From NCBI GenBank assembly GCA_028456385.1, contig JALNQF010000014.1, forward strand, positions 186,001-250,000: a stretch of DNA of 64,000 nucleotides, written 5' to 3'. This DNA comes from Ophiosphaerella korrae. Its lineage: Eukaryota; Ascomycota; Dothideomycetes; Pleosporales; Phaeosphaeriaceae. How positions within the stretch are numbered: the stretch's first letter is position 1; each line of letters opens with the position of its first letter. Shown one piece after another: positions 23,865 to 34,539 of the stretch. A model generated the notes under the pieces. It worked only from the letters and a program-made list of their open reading frames with translations. It had not been told where the DNA came from and made no database searches. The translations under genes and the position numbers were made by a program.

Positions 23865-24883
23865 AGCAGAAATGTAACCATAGTCGAATGAAGCTAATGT
23901 CCCTCCCTACGTGCCGAAAAACCCTGTGTAACGAAAGCCTATTTATGCTCTTTATCGTAATAAGGTCAAGAGACGCAGATACTCCCGGAACAAGTTCCCC
24001 ACATCTCAGCCTTAGTCTCGACTTCTCAGCTCCTACTAAATCCTGCTACGCTGGTAATACGACTTTTTACCGTCGACGCTCACGGCAACCTGAGCTCGGT
24101 CGGCCTCGGATCTACTTTGAGGCTGGTGCATTATCACTAGAACCTTCTTAGCTATGGATAGACATACTAAGATTGCGCTCCGAGTATAGTGTCTCGATAT
24201 CTATACTGTCTGTGTATTAGTTGCAATGACAAGCTGTATCGTGTAGGACCTTCAAGCAAGAGACCCACTTTGTGCCTGTATGGAAAAATCGGGAGCTGAT
24301 TAGTGGTATGCTAGTACTGCTGATGTTAGAGCTTGGTACAACTAGTCCAACGGGAAGACACGACGGTTCTTATTTTCGACAACGTGCTATCCTCAATTAT
24401 ATCACCGCTCGAACTCAATAAAGCAAAGACTAGTAAGTAAATTCACCAAGCTCAAGGGATGTACTATCATTCATGCTATTAAGAGGCCATATGTTTCAAG
24501 GTCGGAGAGGTAATCGGAATAAGCAAGGCAGGCTATGTTACTCGCACGTGTTCCCATGACCTGACACCCTTTCTGCAGACTCGCATATATAATACTCTGG
24601 TTCCCGATTTCAATCAACATGCCTAGTGATTGATCACTTTTGCCCTCTCAACCGGGACAGCGCATGACAACCCACGCAAAGAAAGATGTATCATTGCAGG
24701 GTCATATCATCACGTTGCGACAGAGGTCGCGCATCACAAAGACATCGGCGCTAGAGAATAATATCAGATCTCAGGCAAATGTATTTCAATATACACTGCT
24801 ACTAACATAGAATGATCATTCTACTTTTCTCTCCCGTCCACCCACATGTGCAAATATCCCATTTCCAACTCTTCCAAGCCCAT
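23865..24883. other. Intergenic, no gene recognised
   Basis: 1.0 kb between the convergent 3' ends of rpn9 and the downstream membrane-protein gene. It is moderately AT-rich and I see no coding signal on either strand. Confidence 0.45.
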
Positions 24884-25991
24884 CTAACCCTTGTCTCGTA
24901 TCAGTTTCATTCCAAGCTCCCATACTGCCAAACAAAAACTTATTACTCCAGTAAAAAGGGAAATCATCTGGCCTGTGCTGTGGGTGATGCCCGTTGTTTT
25001 CAGCTGGTTTGCAAGGATCATCCTCTCCACTGAGGTTATAGCCAGAGTTGGCCCAGCAAAATATATTATGAAATAGTGAAGTAAGTGCAGCAGAGATGCC
25101 GGAACCTTCTGCCATGATTTGAAGCTCGCATAAATGTTCTGATCCAGGTTAACAAGAAATCTAGAACGAAGAAGATCCACCAACACCAATTCGGAAGGAT
25201 AACCAGACAGGGTATTAAAAGTACGCACGAAACTCAGCTCTGGGCCAGATATTATGCCTTTCTTTATGGTTCGAAGATGCAAGAGCAGAACGATGAAGAG
25301 AATAAACCCAACAAGGGACGCGAGGACCGTTGCCGCAGTTTTCCACCTGGCCGCATGGAAGTCGAACAAGAAAACCACAGCAGCCTTCTCCTCGCAAGCA
25401 GTCGGGCGAGTAGCGAGATATCCCTTCTGCCAAAACCAAGCGCCAAACACCGTATACGATGCAAACAGGATATTCTGGAATACCAATCCCCAATCAGGAT
25501 GCAATCTATATACACCACCGCTGAAAGCCCTACCATCATGACCATGATCATCATCGTCATCTCGGTCAGCGCGCCGGCCCCATTCACGGACCAAGTTATA
25601 GGATTCGGAATAGAATAGCACAATGGTCAAGTAGTACGACAGGAGATAATCAATCGATAGCGCAGAGCCATCGATAACATTTATTCCCGCCGCGAGCGCG
25701 AGCTGCTACACAGAGGCAATTGGTTGCTTGCCGCACCTGGCTAATGCGGTCCCACGACTCTAGATTTCGCAGAATAAACGTAGAGGCCCATTGCAAGTAG
25801 AGCCCGATGCGCACGCCTATGCCGTAGATGTCGCCATCGCCGTTTGTCGTGCAGTCAGCTGCTGGCGGCGGCAGTGGTGGTCCCCGTGTTGCAAGCAAAG
25901 ATTTAGCAAGCGGTCCTGCGGAGGCGGCTGGGAGCAGCATCGCAAGGCTGAGGACGCTGATTGTCAGGACAGGACAAAAGGTGTGAAGCAT
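24884..25991 (-). CDS. Fungal secreted/multi-pass membrane protein of unknown function, apparent frameshift
   Basis: The minus strand starts MLHTFCPVLTISVLSLAMLLPAAS, a clear signal peptide. It continues GDIYGIGVRIGLYLQWASTFI and runs on to about 25690. A second frame then carries on from about 25690 to the stop at 24884 with at least five hydrophobic segments (IDYLLSYYLTIVLFYSESY, FQNILFASYTVFGAWFW, TVLASLVGFILFIVLLLHL). From memory, fungal proteins of this type have a continuous VR-x-A-x-N-x-LC ... ALA-x-x-INV stretch at the join. Here that stretch is split across two frames, which points to a one-base frameshift. The only GT-AG alternative is an intron of 31 or 34 nt, shorter than any other in the window. 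Function unknown. Confidence 0.6.
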
Positions 25992-26530
25992 TGTGATTTG
26001 CTGCAGGCATTAGCTGGCTAATCGCTTCAGACTCCAGTCATTTCTTCCCCGTCGCCCGGCCCTGTATTGCGTTGCCATTGGGCAACAAAACTCACCGAAT
26101 AGTTGTCATTTGGTAGGCTAGGTGGTTTTGTCGGCGGTAGCCAGGGTTTAGGTTGGTGCCTGCGGTCGCTGCGAGGGGTTCAAGGCGCTGAATAACGAGC
26201 GGGAAGGGAAGGACCAGATTGGGATGTTGAAGTATTGAGCTGGTCAGTTGTTGGAGGCCATGCTGGTGGCTGGGACCCCATCTAGTATCCCCCACAACAT
26301 TACGAAGGAACTCGTATTTCCTATGTAAGTTGTTGCCAGGGCCCGTACACGATTTAGCAAGGACCCCAGTATTCCAAAAAAAAAAAAAATACAAGCTCCT
26401 TTAGCGCACGTTCTTTTTAGTATATATACACAAGGTTTTTCATGGCGCAGGGAGGGACGTTACATGTCGACTATCCAAATCCCATCTATACTACATACAT
26501 ACAAAGTACACTTTGATCTACCCACTCAAC
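25992..26530. other. Intergenic, no gene recognised
   Basis: 540 bp between the membrane-protein start and the gaa1 3' end. It contains an A run at 26376-26388 and no recognisable frame. Confidence 0.4.
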
Positions 26531-28604
26531 TCACTCAAACAGCCCCGCTGCTACAACCGCGCCCCCAACAACCCACGCAGGGAACCACACCACCCACACC
26601 ACGACCTGCGTCCACATCCCCCAGATGCCCCACCCCACAGCCGCCGTGCTCAGCACCTCTTCCAACTCGACGCCGACGCCCCAGCTCGCCCACTGCACCA
26701 CCATAACCGGATTCAACACAGCCAGCACCGCAAGCTGCACCAGCATGTGCAGGCCCGTAGAGCGACGTACAAAGCTCAGGGGCGTGCACAAAACACCGAC
26801 GATGATGCTTAAGCTGAAATTTAGGGTGGCGAGAGCGGCGAGGGAAAGGCCGAGGAAGAGGAGGGAGAAGGACTGGAGGAGGGTGGTGTAGGCGGGGGGT
26901 AAAGGGGTGTCGGGGGCGTAGAAGTGGAGCCAGGCAAGGGCGAGGGGGACGAGGGAGGTGGTGTTTGAGGCGGTGAGGAAGAGGGCTGGGAGGGAGGAGC
27001 GGTCGTGGGTGTTGAAGAAGTAGAGGGGGATTAGAGAGAGGGTGTGCAGGAAGATGAGGGTTAGGAGGGGAGGGAGGAGAGCGCGCTCGGTTGAGGGGGT
27101 TGGTTTGGCGGAGGGGGGGGAGGTAGACGCGTCGTTTTTGTCTGTTTCCTTGTCAACGTCGTCCTTCTTGTCGGCGTCCTTCTTGTCGGCGTCCTTGTCG
27201 GCGTCCTTCTTGTCGGCGTCCTTCTTGTCGGCATCTTTCTTGTTCGCATCTTTCTTGTCGGCATCTTTCTTGTCGGCGTCCTTCTTCTCTGCCTTCCCCG
27301 GCGCCTTAAACACCGGCCTCACAGCCTGATCCGCCCTCCCACTCTTAACCCACAGCGCCATGGCCGCAATACTAAAATTCAGCGCGATCAACATGGCCGA
27401 CGGCAAATACGTGCCAATGCTAACAAAGCGCTTCGACTGCAACAACAAATAGAAAAAGAAGCTCTGATGAAAATGCTCGAGCAGATTATTCAGACTGCGA
27501 AACAGCGACTCGACGGTGCGCCCCAGCGACATTTCGTCGTGCCAGCCGTCGCCGACGGTCACAAGCGTGATGGCGTCGACATGGTACGGGATAAAGCATG
27601 AATGCGGCCCTGTCGCGTGGCCCAGGCCCTGGGATAGCATGCCGCGCAGCATGGTGGTTAGGCGCTGCCTGTAGCTGTCGTCGTGGCTCCACATGCGCTG
27701 GATGACGGTCTCGATGCCCATTTGGCCGTCGGCGATTTGCACCGCAGTGTTGATGAGGTCGAGGTTGGGCAGCTGGCCGTTGACGCCGTCGTACACGACG
27801 TGCAGCTTGTCATAGCGGTGGCCCCAGGGGCCGGCGGGGTAGTCTACTGCGACTGCGCCTTGCAGGGCGCCGCTCTTGATCTTCAGACTCTCCACGGAGC
27901 GCTCGTCGTGGCCGTTGTGGTAGGCGTCGACCCAGGCTTGCGGGCCGATTGTGCTGTCCGCAGGAATGAGGAATATGATGTCTTTGCTCCAGAGGCTCCA
28001 GCGCTTGAAGTAGCGGGCGAGGGTGAGGACGAGGGCGACGCCCGAATTGTTCACTTCATCGTCCATGTTTTTCCAGGCGCCGATGAGGACGATGGCTTCG
28101 GTTGCGTCGGAGCGCGGAGCTTGGAGGATGGCGTAGACATTTTCGCTTGCGATGGTTTGGTTGGAGACGGTGTAGTTGTACTTTTGCGTTGCGACTTTGA
28201 GGTTCTGCTCGAGGAAGATGCCCTCCAGCGCCTTGGACCGTCTGTGATGAATCAGCAAGCAATCGAAGTCTCTCCTATTCCACATCTTACTCTTCCGCAG
28301 GCTTGTCAATCAGCCCGTGGACCTCGTGTCGGTAGGCGCGAAAGACATCGTGCTCGCTGCCGGTGAAGTATGTGTGCACTTGTCCGGGGAGCAGCGCGTT
28401 TTCCGAGATGTATGTTTTCCGCGAGTACTCATTCAGCGGGAGGACAAGCAGCCAGGCAATTCCAACCACGACACAGAGGGCAGAGAGATAGGGCGGCAGC
28501 TTGAGAATGCGCGGGTCTCGCCGCAGCGCCAGAACGGAGGCTGATATCGGTCAGTCTCGCACACGCAATGAACTGGAACGGAAATACGCACATATCAGCG
28601 CCAT
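26531..28604 (-). CDS. gaa1: GPI transamidase subunit Gaa1
   Basis: Three exons, 28592-28604 (13 nt), 28291-28540 and 26531-28241, give 657 residues, near the usual size. The tiny first exon encodes MALI and joins SSVLALRRDPRILKLPPYL, a conserved Gaa1 start, followed by the first membrane helix and YISENALLPGQVHTYFTGSE. The luminal domain resembles an M28-type peptidase fold (AIVLIGAWKNMDDEVNNSGVA, DIIFLIPADSTIGPQAWVDAY). Multiple C-terminal membrane helices complete the protein. Gaa1 helps bring GPI and substrate proteins to the transamidase in the ER membrane. Odd feature: a lysine/aspartate-rich insert of DADKK-like units encoded at 27157-27288. A longer in-frame start at 28823 would read through this first intron, so I prefer the 28604 start. 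Confidence 0.88.
27157..27288. repeat. 15-bp coding tandem repeat (DADKK units) in gaa1
   Basis: On the plus strand the unit CTTGTCGGCGTCCTT and variants recur about nine times, encoding repeated Asp-Ala-Asp-Lys-Lys on the gaa1 strand. All units keep frame, and a few carry single changes (GCATCTTT, one TTCGCATC). Confidence 0.85.
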
Positions 28605-28930
28605 ATCGACCCTCCCAACGGCAAGCAGAGTAAAGGAGAAGAGAGGGAAAAGAGAAGAAAAAAAAGCGAGCAGCGCCCAAGACCCAAGCCTCTGGTCAAG
28701 CCCCATCTCTTGCCCGTCCGACTGGGGCAGGTGGCAAGGCGGGAGGCACAGCGCTAGTGGGCTCCTTAGCGAACCGCCGCCGCCGTCATCCTGGTTCTCG
28801 TCTCGTCTGGCCATGCATGGCACGCTTGTCAGGCCCGACTTTCTCTCCTTGGACGCGTCGTGAGTCTGGCGTCTTGACTGTTGACTGTCGGCTGCTGACT
28901 GTTGACTTTTGACTGTTCTTTGTCCCCACC
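28605..28930. promoter_or_regulatory. Divergent promoter gaa1 / rbd2 with TGACT cluster
   Basis: 326 bp lies between the divergent starts. At 28873-28917 the motif TGACT occurs five times in about 40 bp, mostly as TTGACTGT, ending 14 bp before the rbd2 ATG. The cluster is visible in sequence; its role is unknown and it may simply be leader repeat. Confidence 0.45.
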
Positions 28931-29943
28931 ATGCCCTCCCTCCCGCAGTTCAACCCCGCCCGCATACGCTCCTACATCTTCCGCCTGCCGCTGTGTACTC
29001 GGGGCCTGGTCGCCGCCATCCTCGGACTATGGATCGCCACGATTCCTCTTCCGTGGCTGCGAGACTTTTCGCGGCTCGAGCCGGCTAAGATGGATCTTAC
29101 GCAGAGTAGGCCATGAGTGCTGGTGCGATGCATTGTAATACATGTCTAATCGCGCCCAGTGCACCGTCTCAACCTCTACCCCCTCATGCATCTCAACTTC
29201 CTCCACATGCTCTTCAACCTCGTCGCCCTCACGCCCCTCCTCGAGCGCTTCGAATCCGAGTTCGGCACGCTGGTCACCTTGGTCCTGTTCACCGGCCGTG
29301 AGTAGCCTGGCCCACGAAGCGAATTGCACTGACGCAGGACAGCTTTCAGCACAGCCCCAGGCGGCATCTACACGCTGCTCGAGAAATTCGTGCTACGCAG
29401 CAACACCATCGTCATGGGCGCAAGGTATGCCCCTCGCCCCCCCTCCCCCCCCCCCATATCTACCCACCTAACCACCCCAGCATCTGGGTCTTCCTCCTGC
29501 TCTCCGCCGAAGTCATGAAAACACACAAAACAAACCCACACTTCAGGTACCTTGCTTCCCTCTCAGCCTGTCGTACCTATCTGACAGTAATGTTCAGCGT
29601 CGGACCCTACAAAATCCCCACGTGGTCCACGCCCCTCATCCTCGTCCTCGTCACCAGCTTCCTCGTCCCTAATGTCAGTTTCGTCGGCCACTTGTGCGGC
29701 GCCGCTCTCGGATACCTCTGGGCTTCTGGCTACATCAAGTTCATCGTGCCGCCAGAGAAGATCCTGCGCTGGGTCGAGACGAAGCTCAATCTGCTCGGCC
29801 GGCTGCCGCATTATGTCAGCGTCGATCAAAAGACGTATGGGCGGTATGGCGTGTTGCCCAGTTCGAGCGTGGGCGCTGTGCCGTTGGGCAATGTGAACAT
29901 GGGCCCACGGAGTCCGGATGTTGGCCAACGGTTGGGGCCGTAG
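28931..29943 (+). CDS. rbd2: Rhomboid family intramembrane protease Rbd2
   Basis: Five exons, 28931-29105, 29160-29297, 29343-29424, 29481-29546 and 29598-29943, sum to 268 residues, the normal size for fungal Rbd2. The order of features is: a first membrane helix (LVAAILGLWIATIPL), HLNFLHMLFNLVALTPLLERFE (the conserved HxxxN-type helix), APGGIYTLLEKF, the catalytic serine in TIVMGAS-IWVFLLLSAEV (the GAS codons are split by intron 3), and the catalytic histidine in SFVGHLCGAALGY. The family are Golgi-located serine proteases; in fission yeast and Aspergillus Rbd2 takes part in SREBP activation and adaptation to low oxygen. Both catalytic residues are present. The soluble C-terminal tail is rich in Gly/Pro/Val. 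Confidence 0.9.
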
Positions 29944-30301
29944 GTGTGTGGCTGGTGTATATTTTGGTTGGATGGGATGAGATGGGATGGCGCTTTGGCG
30001 AGCATATACCTAGATTCGTCGCTTGGATAGATTAATGTATAGATTATGTTTTCCTTTTACCTCCTTTTTTTTCTACTGAAATTCAACACGACTCGCTTTT
30101 GGTTCGCGTCCACCCTCTCGCGCTACTACAGATCATGCACAAATCCTTACGCTACCTACCTCACTAATTCCACCCCCACTTATCCTTCCACTCCCCACCT
30201 TTTGCACCGCCATCTCTCGCAAAAGTTTTTCGTCTACTTTTTGTATGCCGTAATTTTCGCTTTTCCGCCACCCAACGCAAGCGCGCGCCTTGCAAATAAA
30301 C
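29944..30301. other. Intergenic, no gene seen
   Basis: rbd2 3' region and tRNA upstream region. A long plus-strand frame starting at 30046 runs through the tRNA and is not a gene. Confidence 0.45.
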
Positions 30302-30406
30302 GTCTCGTTGGTGTAGTTGGTTATCACGTGGGTCTCATATTTGCCATGTATGACTGCTCTTTGAGTAGATATCCCAAGGCCGCCAGTTCGAGTCTGGCAC
30401 GGGACA
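30302..30406 (+). tRNA. tRNA-Met(CAT), elongator type, with 31-nt intron
   Basis: The acceptor arms GTCTCGT (30302-30308) and ACGGGAC (30399-30405) pair over 7 bp, with A as discriminator. The D arm includes AGTTGGTTA; the T arm is GCCAG-TTCGAGT-CTGGC. The anticodon loop reads CTCATA with anticodon CAT at 30336-30338. A 31-nt intron (30340-30370) sits at the standard place after base 37. The intron contains TATGA, complementary to the TCATA of the anticodon loop, as expected for tRNA endonuclease substrates. The base pair closing the anticodon stem is T-T, a small blemish. The sequence lacks initiator-tRNA features that I can confirm, so it is called elongator. Confidence 0.85.
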
Positions 30407-30409
30407 GTA

Positions 30410-30428
30410 GTTTTTTTGTTTTGTTTTT
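30410..30428 (+). terminator. Pol III terminator (T run)
   Basis: A run of seven T begins 5 nt after the tRNA discriminator, followed by more T-rich sequence, the usual RNA polymerase III stop signal. Confidence 0.75.
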
Positions 30429-31958
30429 TGGCATGTTGGGGGAGGGGAGGAGAGGGAAGGGAAAGTTGAATTGGGTGGGTGTGAAGGAGATGGGGATAGA
30501 AGGGGTGTGTGGCAGCGTGGTATGGGGAACAGGAATTGAGACTGTAAATCGGCTTTTTTTTTTTTTTTTTGGGTTTACTGGACCGGTGGTACCTACCATT
30601 ATTCTCCACTCGTCGGTTCGCAGCGCGCCCCAATTCCAAGTTTCTATAGCCATGCCCATACACACCAACGCATGCACCGCGACTCCCACCCCAAAGCCAC
30701 TCCACTCGCACCCTCCAAGCCCCGAACCGTACTCAATCGCGCACTACAAAACCCAACCCAATGCATTCCCCCACCTACCTTTGATCACAATCCCGATGCT
30801 GCCCCATGTATTATATTTGCGACTCCGAACTTAGCTACAACCGTATTTTGTTGGGCCACAAAGCAAGGATGCCTGTCCCCCCCCCGAAACGCTTTTTTTT
30901 TATTTTTTACTCAAAGCGGTAGGTTTGGTGCTTCGTGTTGATTGCAGAGCTACCGGAGGGGCAACAAAAAAAAGGGGGGGCAAACGGAGGGGCAGCGCGC
31001 GGGGTGTGTGTCTGTGTCTGTGGGAATGGAGGGGCGCAGGAGGGGCGCGCAGGAGACGAAACGTGAGGAGGGGGTATCACTCGGCATTTAGCGTGTGGAG
31101 AGTGTAAAGTGGCAAGTGGTTAATGCCATGTAATTGGTGATTTGGGATGCCGTGCGAGGCGTCTGGAAGTATATGTTGGTATGTTGGATGTGCGTGTGCG
31201 TGAGAGTGCCCCGCGTGAGATGGGCTGGCGAGCATGGGGTGTTTGTGTGCGGTTGAGTGAGTGCACGGGCATGGAAAGATGGGTTCGATTTTGCACCTAG
31301 GATCTATCTACCTGGGTATTTACTTGCACATGTGGCATGCTTGGGCATCGAACTCAATCATACCCACGAGAATGCTGTGGCGCGCGCTGCGGTGCAGGAT
31401 GTGCACAAGATAGGATGTCTGAGTTGGAGATGGGGCATAGGTCACAGCTGGATTATGAATGAGGGTGTACTACTATAATTAATTATATCTCACTTGCGAT
31501 GTACTCACTCATGATTTTGGTTAGCAGAAGAGGGTATATTATACTTTTCTATAGTTCTAGTATATATATATAGCTTTCTTGATGTAGATATGGTATGTAC
31601 TGATCCTTAAAGTTATGTACGTGGATGTTATTCAGATACTAACCGTAGAAATGGTTTAAGGTTGCGGTGTGGTATTCTGCTTGCGCGGCTATTATTCTGT
31701 TCATGTAGCTAGGTCGTACTGTATCTATACAGCTACCCAGTCATCTAGAACACAAGGTAAATGCTAAAGAATAGAAGCTATAGCTAAAGACCTGGCAAAG
31801 ATACATAGGGAATTCTTCAACAACTCAAACATCCACTCTCGAACCAGTCTCTCCAGAATCAATATCATTTCCAAGGCTATCAAAAAGCTAGCACTCCTCC
31901 AATTTGACACCAGCTACCCCACAAACCACCTGGGCACGCCATGATATCTAGCCCTTCC
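30429..31958. other. Intergenic, no gene recognised
   Basis: 1.5 kb. It contains a T run at 30550-30570 and G-rich purine tracts at 30434-30470 and 30970-31070, then turns AT-rich after 31470. Short frames here show no family signal. Confidence 0.45.
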
Positions 31959-32606
31959 TCAGGTCTTCTTTCCATTTAGCAAGTACGACTCCGGCTTCTC
32001 CATCCACGGATTAGTCCCCGGCATCTCGCCCATGTCCTCCATCATCCTGCACACCAAATCCCTAATAAACGCCTTCTGCTCAAAGTCCTCGTCCCCCAAC
32101 CAACTCGGGTGGCCCGCCCACAGCCAGAAATCTAACATGAGTTGGCGCGCCGGCGAGTCCTCTGGCGTCCCCGCGTAGATGATGCCAATCGCTGCGCCAC
32201 TGGGGAAGTCGGCGGCCGTGTCGCATACGTCCATGATAATGGTTAGCGCGGCATCTTGCACGGCGCGGTCGAGCAGTGCTTCGCCGAGGACGTAGATTCT
32301 TGCTAGGTCGTCGCAGTCGGGCGCGGGGGTGAAAGTGCCGGTGGAGAGCCAGGCGAGATACTGCTTGAAGGTGGTGGGGTCGTGGGTGCGGAGGTCGATG
32401 GTTTGCTGGGTTAGGGCGGTGGCGAAGAAGGGCGTGTTGGGGAAGCGGGATTTGGGGACGGTGAAGATGAAGGTGCCGACCCTGACCTTGATGGTGTTGG
32501 GGCGGATGCTGTTGTTGGTTAGGCGGTGTGTTTGGGGTTGGGGCGTGAGTGACTACGTCAACGTTGTGATGGGGGCTGCGCTCTTGGGGACAGGATGATC
32601 AGCCAT
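31959..32606 (-). CDS. BTB/POZ-like fungal protein
   Basis: Two exons, 32557-32606 and 31959-32508, are joined by a 48-nt intron with a CTAAC branch site and give 199 residues. An in-frame TAG that would otherwise end the protein at codon 18 falls inside this intron. After a short leader the protein reads IKVRVGTFIFTVPKSRF with FFATALTQQTIDLRTHDPT and FKQYLAWLSTGTF, the layout of small fungal BTB-like proteins, whose BTB fold mediates dimerisation or binding to Cul3. The C-terminal half (ARIYVLGEALLDRAVQDAAL) matches the helices after BTB in this family. There is no kelch or MATH partner domain. Specific role unknown. Confidence 0.7.
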
Positions 32607-34539
32607 AGTTGGAGTTGTCGCTTCGATTTGGTGTCGAGGTTGAGTTGAGAAGCGAGGTAGAGAGCAGGTCTGGGAAGACCAAAGGGTCTTATATACGGCA
32701 TCCGATGCTAAAATCATACTTCACTTGTGATTTAGTGGTATATAGGCTAGCCGGTGGTTTTGCGTAGCGTTGGTCAAGATCAAGTCACCCAGGCTAGTCG
32801 GTTGTTGAATGACACATCTTTCAGTGTAAACGAGGAAGTGAGTTCCGAATATTGCACAAACAGAGCATTTGTATTTTGTTGAACTAGTAGTCACTTTTTC
32901 ATGAAGTCACGGTGAAGTCTAGTGAGCTACAGGAAACCTACTTGAAGCATGAGTTGATAGACGCGCCTACCTTAATTTAAGAATAGCATAGCAAGTATGC
33001 TTACATGTTTGCTTGTGTATGGTATCTAGCAATTCAACGCCGTTTGGCTTCGGTCTATTGAGCATGGTTCTAGGTGATTTTTTATTTGCAATGGGGGCTT
33101 GTGATTACTAGCTGTTCTACTGTTTGCCCTGTGGCGTGTATGGTGTTCTGTAGTTCAATGAGAGAACGTATGAGCTGGGCTGTGTATGTAAGGATGATGT
33201 CGGACAGTGCTCACGGTCAAATGATAGGCTGTGTTCATATACCCTATAATACTGGTTATTAATTTCTGGTCTCGAGATATCAATATGCTAAAAGCGCCTT
33301 TCTTTTCTTTCGCCAAGTCCATGTGTCTACACACTCAATGTGCCTCATCTGCCGTCTGAAATTATTCCCTGTTGAGTACATCATATATGCGTAATCTAAA
33401 GAGGAAATTGACATCGGATTGCATTAGCATGGCGTATGCTGCCTTGGTGTGGTCTGCATGTAGGTGGATCTTTTGCCTATTGTGTCATTCCGACCGTTTA
33501 TCCTGTGCCGCCTATGTAAACTTCAAAGCGGAAATCTTGCCAGAAGGGGTAATATTATATGCGTGATATTCTTGCGAATTGTGGTAATCAGTATCCCGCA
33601 GCATCCCTGACGGGTCACACCATTTATACAGGGAACCTCGATAGATGATGGCACCGCTAGCTCATTCTGTTGGTGTTTGTATATGGCAACAGTAGCTAAA
33701 GTATCACCGAAAAGGGACGTTTGACTTGAATTTGGCAGCTTCAACGCGACGAGACAATCTAGTTTGGGAAGTGACAGGTTCCATAGTTGATTATTCCTGT
33801 GTTTGATTAGATGCGATCGGGCAAATATCCAGTAGTGTAGGGTGAAGTGAAATATCCTAATGGCGGAAAGGGGATGCTAATAGTTCCATTGTCGATGTTT
33901 CATTGGCTGTTCCAGGACTTGTTCCTCGCATCTGATCTTGCCCCCCTGTCTCAGACTTACGAGAAACTTTATTCTCGACTAACCCACCAATAGGAGCGCA
34001 AGCTACTAAACCCGGCTGATCTGATCAACACCAACCTGGACTGCCTATAGTGGATCGAACGGTCCCGACAGCAGGGTAATAGAAAATTTCCATCCGATTC
34101 AAGGGCCTCATCGCCGCTAAGCAACGCGGGGTACGAGGATTATTAATCAGCGTGTACTCTTCCAGAGCATGGTAAATGAACTTTACAATATTGTAGGTCT
34201 GGTTATAGAGATGCATGTGAGACAGCACAATAGATCGCATGTAATTAGCTTAGCAACAGCTAAATACATCGGCTTGGCTAACTTCACAATAGAGAGTCAA
34301 GATTGAATAATGATTGCAGCCCGGGAGATCGCGGATATATTGGTCAATCTCCACCGGAACCCCCGCCGGGGTAGATTGACATGAACAGAAGCTCCATCCT
34401 TACTACCATCTGCGGAAGAACTCCTGCAAGGCTACTGTATATGAAGCTCCCTCAGAAAATGCTTAAATTGGCCGGGGGAAGCTTTTTGCTGCTTTGGTTG
34501 TGAGCACCGCAGCCACTCGTCAATCTAAAGTTGCCCATC
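32607..34539. other. Intergenic, AT-rich, no gene recognised
   Basis: 1.9 kb between the BTB-like gene and the beta-helix gene, which read away from each other, so both promoters are in it. Short frames at 33372-33744 and 34025-34240 have no recognisable motif. The last 100 bp before 34540 carry the leader of the beta-helix gene. Confidence 0.45.

Noticed and set aside
27683..28366. 227-residue plus-strand frame
   Set aside because: Antisense of gaa1 exons 2-3; Val/Asp-rich composition is typical of a shadow frame.
30046..30834. 262-residue plus-strand frame
   Set aside because: It runs straight through the tRNA gene and homopolymer tracts and has no recognisable domain.
32553..32555. In-frame TAG near the start of the BTB-like gene, read as a nonsense mutation
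   Set aside because: It lies in a 48-nt GT-AG intron with a good branch site, and removing this intron keeps the frame.
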